From contig JAUWHM010000070.1 of NCBI GenBank assembly GCA_030605915.1, positions 1-5,203 on the forward strand: DNA of 5,203 bases, read 5' to 3'. Source of the DNA: Nitrospirota bacterium (GTDB lineage: Bacteria > NPL-UPA2 > JAGMAN01). The notes beneath the pieces were generated by a model that did not search any database, had not been told where the DNA came from, and saw nothing but the letters and a program-made list of their open reading frames with translations. The position numbers were made by a program, and so were the translations under genes. Each line of letters begins with the position of its first letter. The first letter of the stretch is position 1. Below are positions 1 through 5,203 of the stretch, piece after piece.

Positions 1-1152
1 GATGGATCGAAGGGCGCTGGAGAATGTCAATCCAACATCAGGCTTGATGGTAACTTGATTAATCCCCTCGAGTTGGTACTCAACTGGGTCCTCAACGGTA
101 ACCAAATTCAGTCCTGGCTGGTCGACGAACTTGAGAATGGAATAAAGAGTGGTCGTCTTTCCACAGCCGGTAGGTCCACAGACGAGGATCATACCGTGCG
201 GTTGCTGGGCACATTCTTTTAAGTCCTTAAGTGATTTTAGTTCAAATCCCAACTCATCCACATTTAGTTTGAGAGCGCTGCGGTCTAAAACCCGGATAGC
301 TACCTTCTCTCCAAAACTGGATGGTAGAACAGAGACGCGAAAATCCACTTCCTTTCCTTCTACTTCCACCTTAAACCGACCATCCTGGGGGAGGCGCCTT
401 TCGGCAATATCCAGGTCCGACATAATCTTTATCCGGGAGACCACTGCCTGGTGCATAGATTTTGGAGGGGAGGTGAACTCATGAAGCAGTCCATCCACCC
501 GATATCGGATTCGCATGCTCTCCTGCCAGGGTTCTATCAATATATCGCTGGCCCTCTCCTTTACCGCTTCCGCTAAAATCAGATTTACCGCCTTAACCAC
601 CGGGGTTTCATCTACTGCCTTTAAAATCTGGCCAGTGTCTATCTCCTCCCTCCCCACCTTGATTAGCTCCACTTCCTTCTCTTCTATATCCTTGAGAATA
701 TCCTCTAAATTTTCAGTGGCAGTATAGTACTGGTTGATAGCCTCATCAATATCCCTCTCAGTGCTAATGATGGGCTCTATTCTATAATTAGTGAGGGCTT
801 TTATGTCATCCATGGCAAAGATGTTGAGAGGGTCAACCATAGCCACCGTAAGGGTCTTACCTATTCGGGAAAGCACTATAAGCTGGTAGTGGCGAGCTAC
901 CTGCTCGGGAACCAGCTTCACTACTTGAGGGTCGATTCGGAACTTCTCTAAGTCTATGGGAGGGATATTAAGCTCTCTGCCCAGGCAGGCCGCCAGCTCC
1001 TTTTCACTGATATAGCCCTGTCTAATGAGAATCTGGCTGAGCCGTCCTCCTTCTTCCTTCTGGACCTGAAGAGCCTGCTTAAGTTCCTCCTCAGTGATCA
1101 GCGAACCTTCAATCAATATATCTTTCAGTTGCTTCTTTAGCGACTTAACCAT
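1..1152 (-). CDS. pilB: Type IV pilus assembly ATPase PilB / GspE family, 3' part outside window
   Basis: Hexameric cytoplasmic ATPase that powers pilus (or type II pseudopilus) extension. 384 codons are present and the frame is still open at the window edge. The family is usually about 560-570 residues, so roughly the last third is outside. Residues 8-68 form a GspE_N/MshEN-like N-terminal domain with two helical motifs (ending near Q31 and E60). Residues ~170-260 are the N-terminal half of the ATPase, with ETPVVKAVNLILAEAVKERA, a YRVDG element at 217-221 and DIAERRLPQDGR. Walker A GPTGCGKT is at 326-333 and the Asp box TVEDPVEY at 352-359. Walker B, the His box and any zinc tetracysteine lie outside. 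The usual SDIHIEP reads SDILIEP (202-208), a His-to-Leu change. The start lies only 3 bases after the pilT stop and has no Shine-Dalgarno sequence, which suggests translational coupling. Adjacency to pilT favours PilB over GspE, but the two are hard to separate without the C-terminus and the next genes. Confidence 0.9.
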   Translation of the reverse strand, partial: MVKSLKKQLKDILIEGSLITEEELKQALQVQKEEGGRLSQILIRQGYISEKELAACLGRELNIPPIDLEKFRIDPQVVKLVPEQVARHYQLIVLSRIGKTLTVAMVDPLNIFAMDDIKALTNYRIEPIISTERDIDEAINQYYTATENLEDILKDIEEKEVELIKVGREEIDTGQILKAVDETPVVKAVNLILAEAVKERASDILIEPWQESMRIRYRVDGLLHEFTSPPKSMHQAVVSRIKIMSDLDIAERRLPQDGRFKVEVEGKEVDFRVSVLPSSFGEKVAIRVLDRSALKLNVDELGFELKSLKDLKECAQQPHGMILVCGPTGCGKTTTLYSILKFVDQPGLNLVTVEDPVEYQLEGINQVTIKPDVGLTFSSALRSI

Positions 1153-1155
1153 TTT

Positions 1156-2220
1156 TTACAGGGCTTGTTTAAATATCCTCTCCAGATCATCCGGCTCAGT
1201 TGTCCTGGCTAAAGATTGCTCATAGCTTATTAGTCTGCGCTGATAAAGTTCAAAGAAGGCTTGATTCATGGTCTGCATTCCCAGGTTAGCGCTGGTTTGA
1301 AGTACTGAGTAAATCTGGTGCGCCTTCTCCTCCCGGATTAGAGCCCGGATGGCTGGATTGGCAATCATAACCTCAGCCGCCAATACCCTTCCCTTTCCCT
1401 CCCGCCTGGGGATAAGCTGTTGGCTGATGACCGCCTGAAGGACAAAGGACAGTTGTGCCCTCACCTGACTCTGCTGGTGAGCTGGGAATATGTCAATGAT
1501 TCGGTTTATAGTTTGAACAGCATCCGAGGTGTGAAGCGTTGCAAATACTAAATGTCCGGTCTCAGCTGATAGAAGAGTCATCCCTACTGTCTCTAAGTCT
1601 CGCATCTCTCCAACTAAAATAACATCTGGGTCTTCACGGAGAATATATCTCAGGGCATTGGTAAAAGAATGAGTATCAGAGCCCACCTCCCGCTGGTTGA
1701 CTATGGACTTCTTATTCTCATGAACATACTCAATGGGGTCCTCCACCGTAATTATGTGACAATGGCGATGAGCGTTTATCCTTTCAACGATGGAAGCTAA
1801 GGTGGTTGACTTACCGGAGCCGGTGGGACCGGTTACCAGTACCAAGCCTTTTGGCAAAGAGGCTAGCCTCGCCACCACCTTCGGTAGGCCCAGTTCTTCA
1901 AAGGTGGGAATCTGGAAGGGAATAAGACGCAGGGCTACCCCTACCCATCCCCTTTGCCTAAAGAGATTCATCCGGAATCTACCTGCCCCTTCTAAGCCGA
2001 AGGCCAGATCCAGCTCATGTTCTTTTTCAAATCTCTGCTTCTGGACATCGGAAAGGAGACTATAAGCAAGCTCCTGACAAGTTTCAGGGGTAAGGACATC
2101 GAACTCGGTAGGAACCAATTTCTCGTCGATACGCAGTTGAGGAGGGCTGCCTACAGTTAGATGTAGGTCCGATGCTCCCCTCTCCACCATCAATCGTAAC
2201 AGTTCTTCTAACTTAACCAT
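1156..2220 (-). CDS. pilT: Type IV pilus retraction ATPase PilT
   Basis: Cytoplasmic hexameric ATPase that depolymerises the pilus, driving twitching motility and DNA uptake. The protein is 354 residues, close to the usual family length. It opens with MVKLEELLRLMVERGASDLH, typical of PilT. Walker A GPTGSGKS is at 131-138, the Asp box TVEDPIEY at 158-165, Walker B DPDVILVGEMRD at 197-208, and the His box TGHLVFATLHT at 221-231. The C-terminal AIRALIRE at 290-297 matches the retraction-specific AIRNLIRE motif and separates PilT from PilB. All catalytic elements look intact. An ATG 24 bases upstream (2244) is in frame but would overlap the preceding gene. The start at 2220 is chosen because AAGGAG sits 5 bases before it and because the family N-terminus begins there. 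It is the middle gene of the minus-strand operon, 13 bases after the GGDEF-like gene and 3 bases before pilB. PilU is a less likely alternative. Confidence 0.95.
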   Translation of the reverse strand: MVKLEELLRLMVERGASDLHLTVGSPPQLRIDEKLVPTEFDVLTPETCQELAYSLLSDVQKQRFEKEHELDLAFGLEGAGRFRMNLFRQRGWVGVALRLIPFQIPTFEELGLPKVVARLASLPKGLVLVTGPTGSGKSTTLASIVERINAHRHCHIITVEDPIEYVHENKKSIVNQREVGSDTHSFTNALRYILREDPDVILVGEMRDLETVGMTLLSAETGHLVFATLHTSDAVQTINRIIDIFPAHQQSQVRAQLSFVLQAVISQQLIPRREGKGRVLAAEVMIANPAIRALIREEKAHQIYSVLQTSANLGMQTMNQAFFELYQRRLISYEQSLARTTEPDDLERIFKQAL

Positions 2221-2225
2221 ACCTG

Positions 2226-2231
2226 CTCCTT
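2226..2231 (-). promoter_or_regulatory. Ribosome binding site of pilT
   Basis: On the minus strand AAGGAG is followed by CAGGT and then ATG at 2220. This fixes the pilT start at 2220 rather than at the in-frame ATG at 2244, which would lie inside the end of the preceding gene. The site sits in the 13-base gap after the TAG stop at 2236-2234. Confidence 0.8.
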
Positions 2232-2233
2232 CC

Positions 2234-3163
2234 CTAACAACCATATACCCTGTTCCCCCCCTCCTCCTCAGCCCGGTTCCGAGCCAATGCAGCTTTCTCT
2301 AATATCTCCTCGCCGGCCGTTCCATCAATGGGATTAGCCGCCACACCGCCGCTTATGGTGAGTCTGCCACCAGGTTGAGTCTCCTCGTGCCGAAAGCGGT
2401 GCCTCTCCACCCGCTTCTTCACCTCCTCGGCAAAGAGAAGCGCTTCCCTCTTGTTCTTCTCTGGTAAGATTACTCCAAATCGCCCCCCTCCTGAATGAGC
2501 TACCCTATCTATATCGGTGGTATGAGTTCGGATGAGGTTAGCAACTTCCTTCAAAACCAAATCGCCGGCCTTCTCCCCCTGTGTCTGGTTATAGCTTTTA
2601 AAGTCATCAATGGCGAAGATAGCCAAAGAGCAGGGTCGCTGGTAGGTAATCGCCCTTTTTATCTCCTCGCTCAATCGCTCCCCAAGATACTTCTTGTTGT
2701 AAAGTCCAGTGATATCATCAGTGATGGAAAGGGCTTCAATTCTCTCCAGGAGTTCTCTTATCTCACGATTAAATTTTTCTGTCTTCTCCTCATGAGCCTT
2801 CAGCTCGTTAACGCTTCTCCAAAGCCCTTCGCTCATTTTGTTAAGAGCATCTCCCAACTGGCCAATCTCATCCTCCCTTCTCAGTTCAAATTTGGGGATG
2901 AGCGTGCCATTGGCCATAGCCCTGGCTCCAGCGGTTAATTTAGAGATTGGTTTAAGGATATTGACCATGAGAGAAAGGCCGAGCAAAGAGAAGATAATGG
3001 CGGCTAAGAGCAACAAACTGGAATCCGTGGTAGGCTTTAAAGAAGGAAAGATCTCTTGGGCAAAGATGAGAAGGGGTAAAACAGCCATGAGAGCAAAGGC
3101 TGACATCAGCCGGCAACGCAGTCCTCGGCTGTTCAGCGACAACCTATGGGTTACTCTCTTCAT
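2234..3163 (-). CDS. Membrane HAMP protein with degenerate GGDEF domain
   Basis: A 309-residue inner-membrane signalling protein with the architecture of a diguanylate cyclase but probably no cyclase activity. Two hydrophobic segments (about 19-35 and 49-70) flank an outside loop of only about 13 residues, so there is no room for an extracytoplasmic sensor domain. A HAMP domain follows (about 69-114, with LKPISKL and EDEIGQLGDALNKM), then a charged coiled-coil linker (about 110-142), then a GGDEF-fold domain (about 144-309, starting SITDDITGLYN and ending RAEEEGGNRVY). The signature GGDEF reads GGGRF at 225-229. By alignment with PleD, the metal ligand D327 is A184, and the two acidic signature residues are G227 and R228. 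The nucleotide-contact positions N192 and D201 are kept. The allosteric I-site RxxD reads TDID. These losses indicate a receptor or scaffold rather than an enzyme. It is the first gene of the pilus motor operon, with a strong ribosome binding site and a consensus promoter, so a role in controlling PilT/PilB is the obvious inference. Confidence 0.88.
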   Translation of the reverse strand: MKRVTHRLSLNSRGLRCRLMSAFALMAVLPLLIFAQEIFPSLKPTTDSSLLLLAAIIFSLLGLSLMVNILKPISKLTAGARAMANGTLIPKFELRREDEIGQLGDALNKMSEGLWRSVNELKAHEEKTEKFNREIRELLERIEALSITDDITGLYNKKYLGERLSEEIKRAITYQRPCSLAIFAIDDFKSYNQTQGEKAGDLVLKEVANLIRTHTTDIDRVAHSGGGRFGVILPEKNKREALLFAEEVKKRVERHRFRHEETQPGGRLTISGGVAANPIDGTAGEEILEKAALARNRAEEEGGNRVYGC

Positions 3164-3170
3164 TTGGACT

Positions 3171-3180
3171 CTCCTCCTTT
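3171..3180 (-). promoter_or_regulatory. Strong ribosome binding site of the GGDEF-like gene
   Basis: On the minus strand AAAGGAGGAG lies 7 bases before the ATG at 3163. It is close to the full anti-16S complement and confirms the start. It can also pair with an upstream leader segment (see 3215-3223), so its access may be controlled by RNA folding. Confidence 0.85.
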
Positions 3181-3196
3181 CTCAAGCAACTGATAG

Positions 3197-3225
3197 ATCC
3201 CTCGCTTACGCTCGGGATGAGAGCG
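3197..3225 (-). promoter_or_regulatory. Two overlapping leader hairpins, candidate translational switch
   Basis: Within the predicted 80-nt leader of the pilus operon, two stems compete for the same bases. The upstream one (3225-3209) has arms CGCUC and GAGCG, 5 bp, around a 7-nt loop. The downstream one (3218-3197) has arms AUCCC and GGGAU, then a symmetric GA/GA tandem mismatch, then 2 G-C pairs closed by a GUAA tetraloop, a GNRA type. In addition CUCUCAUCC (3223-3215) can pair with GGAGGAGAG (3177-3169) of the ribosome binding site at 8 of 9 positions. The pairings are seen directly. Regulatory function is inference, and purine-rich binding sites pair easily with CU-rich RNA by chance. It does not match a riboswitch class I recognise. 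Confidence 0.4.
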
Positions 3226-3241
3226 TTGAATAGTTATTCAA
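3226..3241. repeat. Inverted repeat just downstream of the pilus operon start site
   Basis: TTGAATA and TATTCAA form perfect 7-bp arms around a 2-base centre. The repeat occupies about +2 to +18 relative to the predicted start at about 3243. It could be an operator for a dimeric repressor, or in RNA a 6-bp stem with a 4-nt loop that protects the 5' end. The repeat is certain; its role is not. Confidence 0.55.
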
Positions 3242-3249
3242 TACTCTTC

Positions 3250-3278
3250 ATTATACCTCAGAATAGCCAATCTGTCAA
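3250..3278 (-). promoter_or_regulatory. Perfect sigma-70 consensus promoter of the pilus motor operon
   Basis: On the minus strand TTGACA (3278-3273) and TATAAT (3255-3250) are separated by exactly 17 bases, matching the housekeeping consensus at all 12 positions. A-tract sequence directly upstream (AAAAAATTT) could act as an UP element. The predicted start is about 3243, giving a leader of about 80 nt before the GGDEF-like gene. This should be a strong promoter unless it is repressed, which fits the presence of an inverted repeat at the start site. Confidence 0.85.
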
Positions 3279-3285
3279 AATTTTT

Positions 3286-3303
3286 TGCGTTTTCTGCGTT
3301 TTT
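3286..3303. repeat. Short T-rich direct repeat between the divergent promoters
   Basis: TGCGTTTTC and TGCGTTTTT form two 9-base tandem units, preceded by a T-tract. They sit in the 39-base space between the two -35 boxes. The phasing of T-tracts could bend DNA or serve both promoters as upstream elements. The repeat itself is plain; any function is a guess. Confidence 0.4.
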
Positions 3304-3317
3304 CGTGCCGGGAAAAA

Positions 3318-3346
3318 TTGACAACCCCCAGGAGCAGTGATAGAAT
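3318..3346 (+). promoter_or_regulatory. Near-consensus sigma-70 promoter of the TPR glycosyltransferase gene
   Basis: TTGACA (3318-3323) and TAGAAT (3341-3346) are separated by 17 bases, with one departure from consensus in the -10 box. The predicted start is about 3353, which leaves an untranslated leader of about 80 nt. The leader, about 3353-3433, is purine-rich, with no ribosome binding site next to the ATG at 3434 and no convincing long stem. Confidence 0.75.
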
Positions 3347-3433
3347 AAACGTGAGGCTTTAAGGCATGAGCTTATATAGCAAAGGAAAAGAGAAATAGAG
3401 TCAGCTTCAAGCCATAACAGAAAATAGTTTTCA

Positions 3434-5203
3434 ATGAAACCAGAGCATAGGAAGTATATACTGGAGAATACCAATGAGAAATCTATTAAAAAGATTTCTC
3501 AAGAGTTAAATATAAAAGAAAGAAAGATAAGAAAATTCTTGGAAAAGGAGAGAAAAAAGACAAGACATACAGAGCCCGTAAAAGAAACTATAAGTCAGGC
3601 TAAAAAAGGGACTGTATTTGCAGCCATTGCTTTAATAGTAATCTTAGGCTTTGCTGTCTATGGCAATTCGCTCAATGGTAAATTTATCTGGGATGATGCG
3701 CATCTGGTAAGGAACAATGTATACATAAAAAACTGGTCTAACATACCAAAGATTTTTACCAGTAATATAATGGCAGGCGCTGGCAAAGAAAGTAGTTCTT
3801 ACCGTCCGTTTCAAATGTTCACTTATATGATAGATTATTCCCTATGGAAACTAAATGCAAAAGGCTACCATTTCACTAATACTTTGTTGCATATTCTGGT
3901 AGCATTAAGTATCTATTGGTTGATTACTATTCTGTATAGAGACCATCTTCTTTCCCTATTTACCAGTATCCTCTTTGTAGTTCATCCCATCCATACTGAA
4001 GCAGTCGCCTATATCTCAGGCCGTTCAGATTCTTTAGCTGCTATTTTTATATTGCTCTGCTTTATCTTTTATATAAAAGGGCTACATACAGAAAGAGCAA
4101 GTTTTTATATCCTTATGATATTGACTTATATATTATCTCTTTTATCACGGGAAAACAGTTTGATTCTGCCGGCATTATTATTGCTTTACCACTATATTTT
4201 TAGAAAGAAATTTAAGCTCAAAAGGTTTTTACCAATATTAAGCGCTGCTTTTATCTATATTTTATTAAGACTAACCATTTTAAAAGAACTTCTTTCTCGT
4301 GTGCCCTCTTCTACCACTTTTTTTCAAAGGCTACCGGGCTCTTTTGTGGCTATAGTCAATTACATAAGACTCATAGTGTTCCCTTTTCATCTCCATATGG
4401 AATACGGGAATAAATTGTTTAGCCTTATCAATCCTAAAGCAATAGCAGGGATTCTGATAGTACTCGTTCTATTAATCTGTGCCCTGAGAGAAAGGAAGAG
4501 TAAGGGGTTAATTTTTTTCTCTATATCCTGGTTCTCCGTAGCATTGTTACCGGTATCTAACCTTTACCCTATTAATGCTTATATGGCTGAGCACTGGTTG
4601 TATGTTCCATCGATAGGATTTTTTCTCATTCTGGCAAAGGGCTTAAGTTCTCTATACAGGAGGAAAGATTCTCAAATTGTTACTATCGTATTTATCATAG
4701 GCTTAACGGGCTTTTATTCCTATTTGACCATCAGACAGAATGAGTATTGGAGAGAACCTGTAACTTTTTATAAGAGGACCTTAAAATATGCTCCAGATAG
4801 TTCAGGAGTATATTATAACCTTGGTAATAGATACTCCGATATTGGCAGAAAAGAAGAAGCTATGACCTCATATAGGAAAGCAATAGAAATTAATCCAAAC
4901 CATGTAGATGCATATAATAACCTTGGTAATGTATATAACGATGTTGGCAAGAAAGAAAATGCCATAGCCTCATATAGGAAAGCAATAGAAATTAATCCAA
5001 ACCATGTAGATGCATATTATAACCTTGGTAACAGATACTACGAGATTGGAAAGAAAGAAGATGCAATCACCTCATATAAAAAAGCAATAAATATCAACCC
5101 AGACCATGCAGATCCATATTATAACCTTGGTAATGTATATAACGGTATTGGCAAGAAAGAAAATGCCATAGCTTCATATAAGAAAGCAATAGAAATTAAT
5201 CCA
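3434..5203 (+). CDS. TMTC/DUF1736-like membrane glycosyltransferase with C-terminal TPR repeats, 3' part outside window
   Basis: 590 codons are present and the frame is open at the window edge. An in-frame TAG at 3425 excludes an earlier start, and the ATG at 3434 is the first available although it lacks a Shine-Dalgarno sequence. Residues 1-58 are basic and cytosolic, with an HTH-like stretch at 17-38 (ISQELNIKERKIRKFL). About 11-12 membrane segments lie between 59 and 432. The first outer loop has WDDAHLVRNN with paired acids D87/D88, as in GT-C fold transferases. SYRPF at 122-126, HPIHTEAVAYISGRSD at 184-199, SREN at 238-241 and LLPVSNLYPINAYMAEHWLY at 371-390 match conserved TMTC/DUF1736 positions. 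From about 456, 34-residue TPR units follow. TMTC proteins transfer O-linked mannose from a lipid-phosphate donor on the far side of the membrane. By analogy this protein probably glycosylates exported proteins, with the TPRs as a periplasmic binding arm. The true donor and target cannot be read from the sequence. The gene is much more A+T-rich than the pilus operon. Confidence 0.85.
   Translation, partial: MKPEHRKYILENTNEKSIKKISQELNIKERKIRKFLEKERKKTRHTEPVKETISQAKKGTVFAAIALIVILGFAVYGNSLNGKFIWDDAHLVRNNVYIKNWSNIPKIFTSNIMAGAGKESSSYRPFQMFTYMIDYSLWKLNAKGYHFTNTLLHILVALSIYWLITILYRDHLLSLFTSILFVVHPIHTEAVAYISGRSDSLAAIFILLCFIFYIKGLHTERASFYILMILTYILSLLSRENSLILPALLLLYHYIFRKKFKLKRFLPILSAAFIYILLRLTILKELLSRVPSSTTFFQRLPGSFVAIVNYIRLIVFPFHLHMEYGNKLFSLINPKAIAGILIVLVLLICALRERKSKGLIFFSISWFSVALLPVSNLYPINAYMAEHWLYVPSIGFFLILAKGLSSLYRRKDSQIVTIVFIIGLTGFYSYLTIRQNEYWREPVTFYKRTLKYAPDSSGVYYNLGNRYSDIGRKEEAMTSYRKAIEINPNHVDAYNNLGNVYNDVGKKENAIASYRKAIEINPNHVDAYYNLGNRYYEIGKKEDAITSYKKAININPDHADPYYNLGNVYNGIGKKENAIASYKKAIEINP
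4799..5203 (+). repeat. Tandem 102-bp TPR-coding repeats in an ABAB pattern, continuing past the window
   Basis: Units begin at 4799, 4901, 5003 and 5105, the last cut 3 bases short by the window edge. Each encodes a 34-residue TPR with the core YNLGN...GKKE.AI.SY.KAI.INP. Units 1 and 3 carry NLGNRY, while units 2 and 4 carry NLGNVYN and KKENAIASY, so the true period looks like a 204-bp pair. The end of unit 1 with the start of unit 2, and the end of unit 2 with the start of unit 3, share a 50-base exact match. Near identity at DNA level indicates recent tandem duplication. Confidence 0.9.

Noticed and set aside
149..727. Plus-strand open frames at 149-484 and 515-727
   Set aside because: They lie antisense to the clear PilB reading frame; their translations are low-complexity Ser/Thr-rich and resemble no family.
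1790..2065. Plus-strand open frame inside pilT
   Set aside because: Antisense to the PilT Walker A region with all PilT motifs intact; no recognisable product.
2221..2244. pilT start at 2244 giving 362 residues
   Set aside because: No Shine-Dalgarno there, it would overlap the previous gene, and the family N-terminus and AAGGAG support 2220.
2495..3233. Plus-strand open frames at 2495-2938 and 2838-3233
   Set aside because: Antisense to the HAMP-GGDEF gene, mutually overlapping, and the second runs into the minus-strand leader; no family resemblance.
3164..3243. Known c-di-GMP riboswitch (GEMM-I or class II) in the pilus operon leader
   Set aside because: The leader is short and lacks the two-helix GEMM core or the class II pseudoknot elements; only a GNRA hairpin is shared.
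3366..3398. 10-residue leader ORF (MSLYSKGKEK) before the TPR gene
   Set aside because: GAGG lies upstream, but such short frames are common by chance and no attenuator structure follows it.
3238..3474. Minus-strand 78-residue open frame
   Set aside because: It covers both promoters and the start of the TPR gene; Cys/Phe/Ser-rich translation without family resemblance.
4799..5203. CRISPR array or non-coding satellite
   Set aside because: The 102-bp period is in frame and encodes clear 34-residue TPR units.

Overview
The window holds two divergent transcription units that meet at about 3164-3433. On the minus strand, and reading toward the left edge, lies a type IV pilus motor operon. It consists of a membrane-anchored HAMP protein with a degenerate GGDEF domain (3163-2234), the retraction ATPase PilT (2220-1156), and the first 384 codons of a PilB/GspE-type assembly ATPase (1152 to beyond position 1). 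The genes are 13 and 3 bases apart. On the plus strand a large membrane protein (3434 to beyond 5203) combines a short HTH-like cytosolic head, a multi-pass TMTC/DUF1736-like glycosyltransferase region, and a C-terminal run of TPR repeats that continues past the window edge.

The 270-base intergenic region is unusually readable. It carries a perfect sigma-70 consensus promoter (TTGACA, 17-base spacer, TATAAT) for the pilus operon. Back to back with it is a near-perfect promoter (TTGACA, 17-base spacer, TAGAAT) for the TPR gene. The two -35 boxes are separated by 39 bases of T-tract sequence containing a short direct repeat. The predicted leader of the pilus operon, about 80 nt, has a 7-bp inverted repeat just after the start site, two mutually exclusive hairpins, and a stretch able to pair with the strong Shine-Dalgarno sequence of the first gene. 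That is the layout of a translational switch, although this is an inference from base pairing alone.

The likely biology of the left half is pilus extension and retraction. The leading gene resembles a c-di-GMP enzyme but lacks the metal-binding and catalytic residues, so it more likely acts as a membrane-bound scaffold or nucleotide sensor. PilB begins with an MshEN-like N-terminal domain, which in related ATPases binds c-di-GMP, but its motifs are only partly conserved. The right-hand gene probably transfers a sugar from a lipid-linked donor on the outer face of the membrane, with the TPRs as substrate-binding arm. A link to pilin glycosylation is possible but unproven.

Organism: a bacterium with type IV pili. 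The pairing of such pilus genes with a TMTC-TPR protein carrying an N-terminal HTH-like head suggests an uncultivated lineage such as Omnitrophota or another PVC-type or deltaproteobacterial group. This is a low-confidence impression from protein style. The pilus operon is of moderate G+C and the TPR gene is clearly A+T-rich. No RNA genes, CRISPR arrays, insertion sequences or intrinsic terminators were seen.
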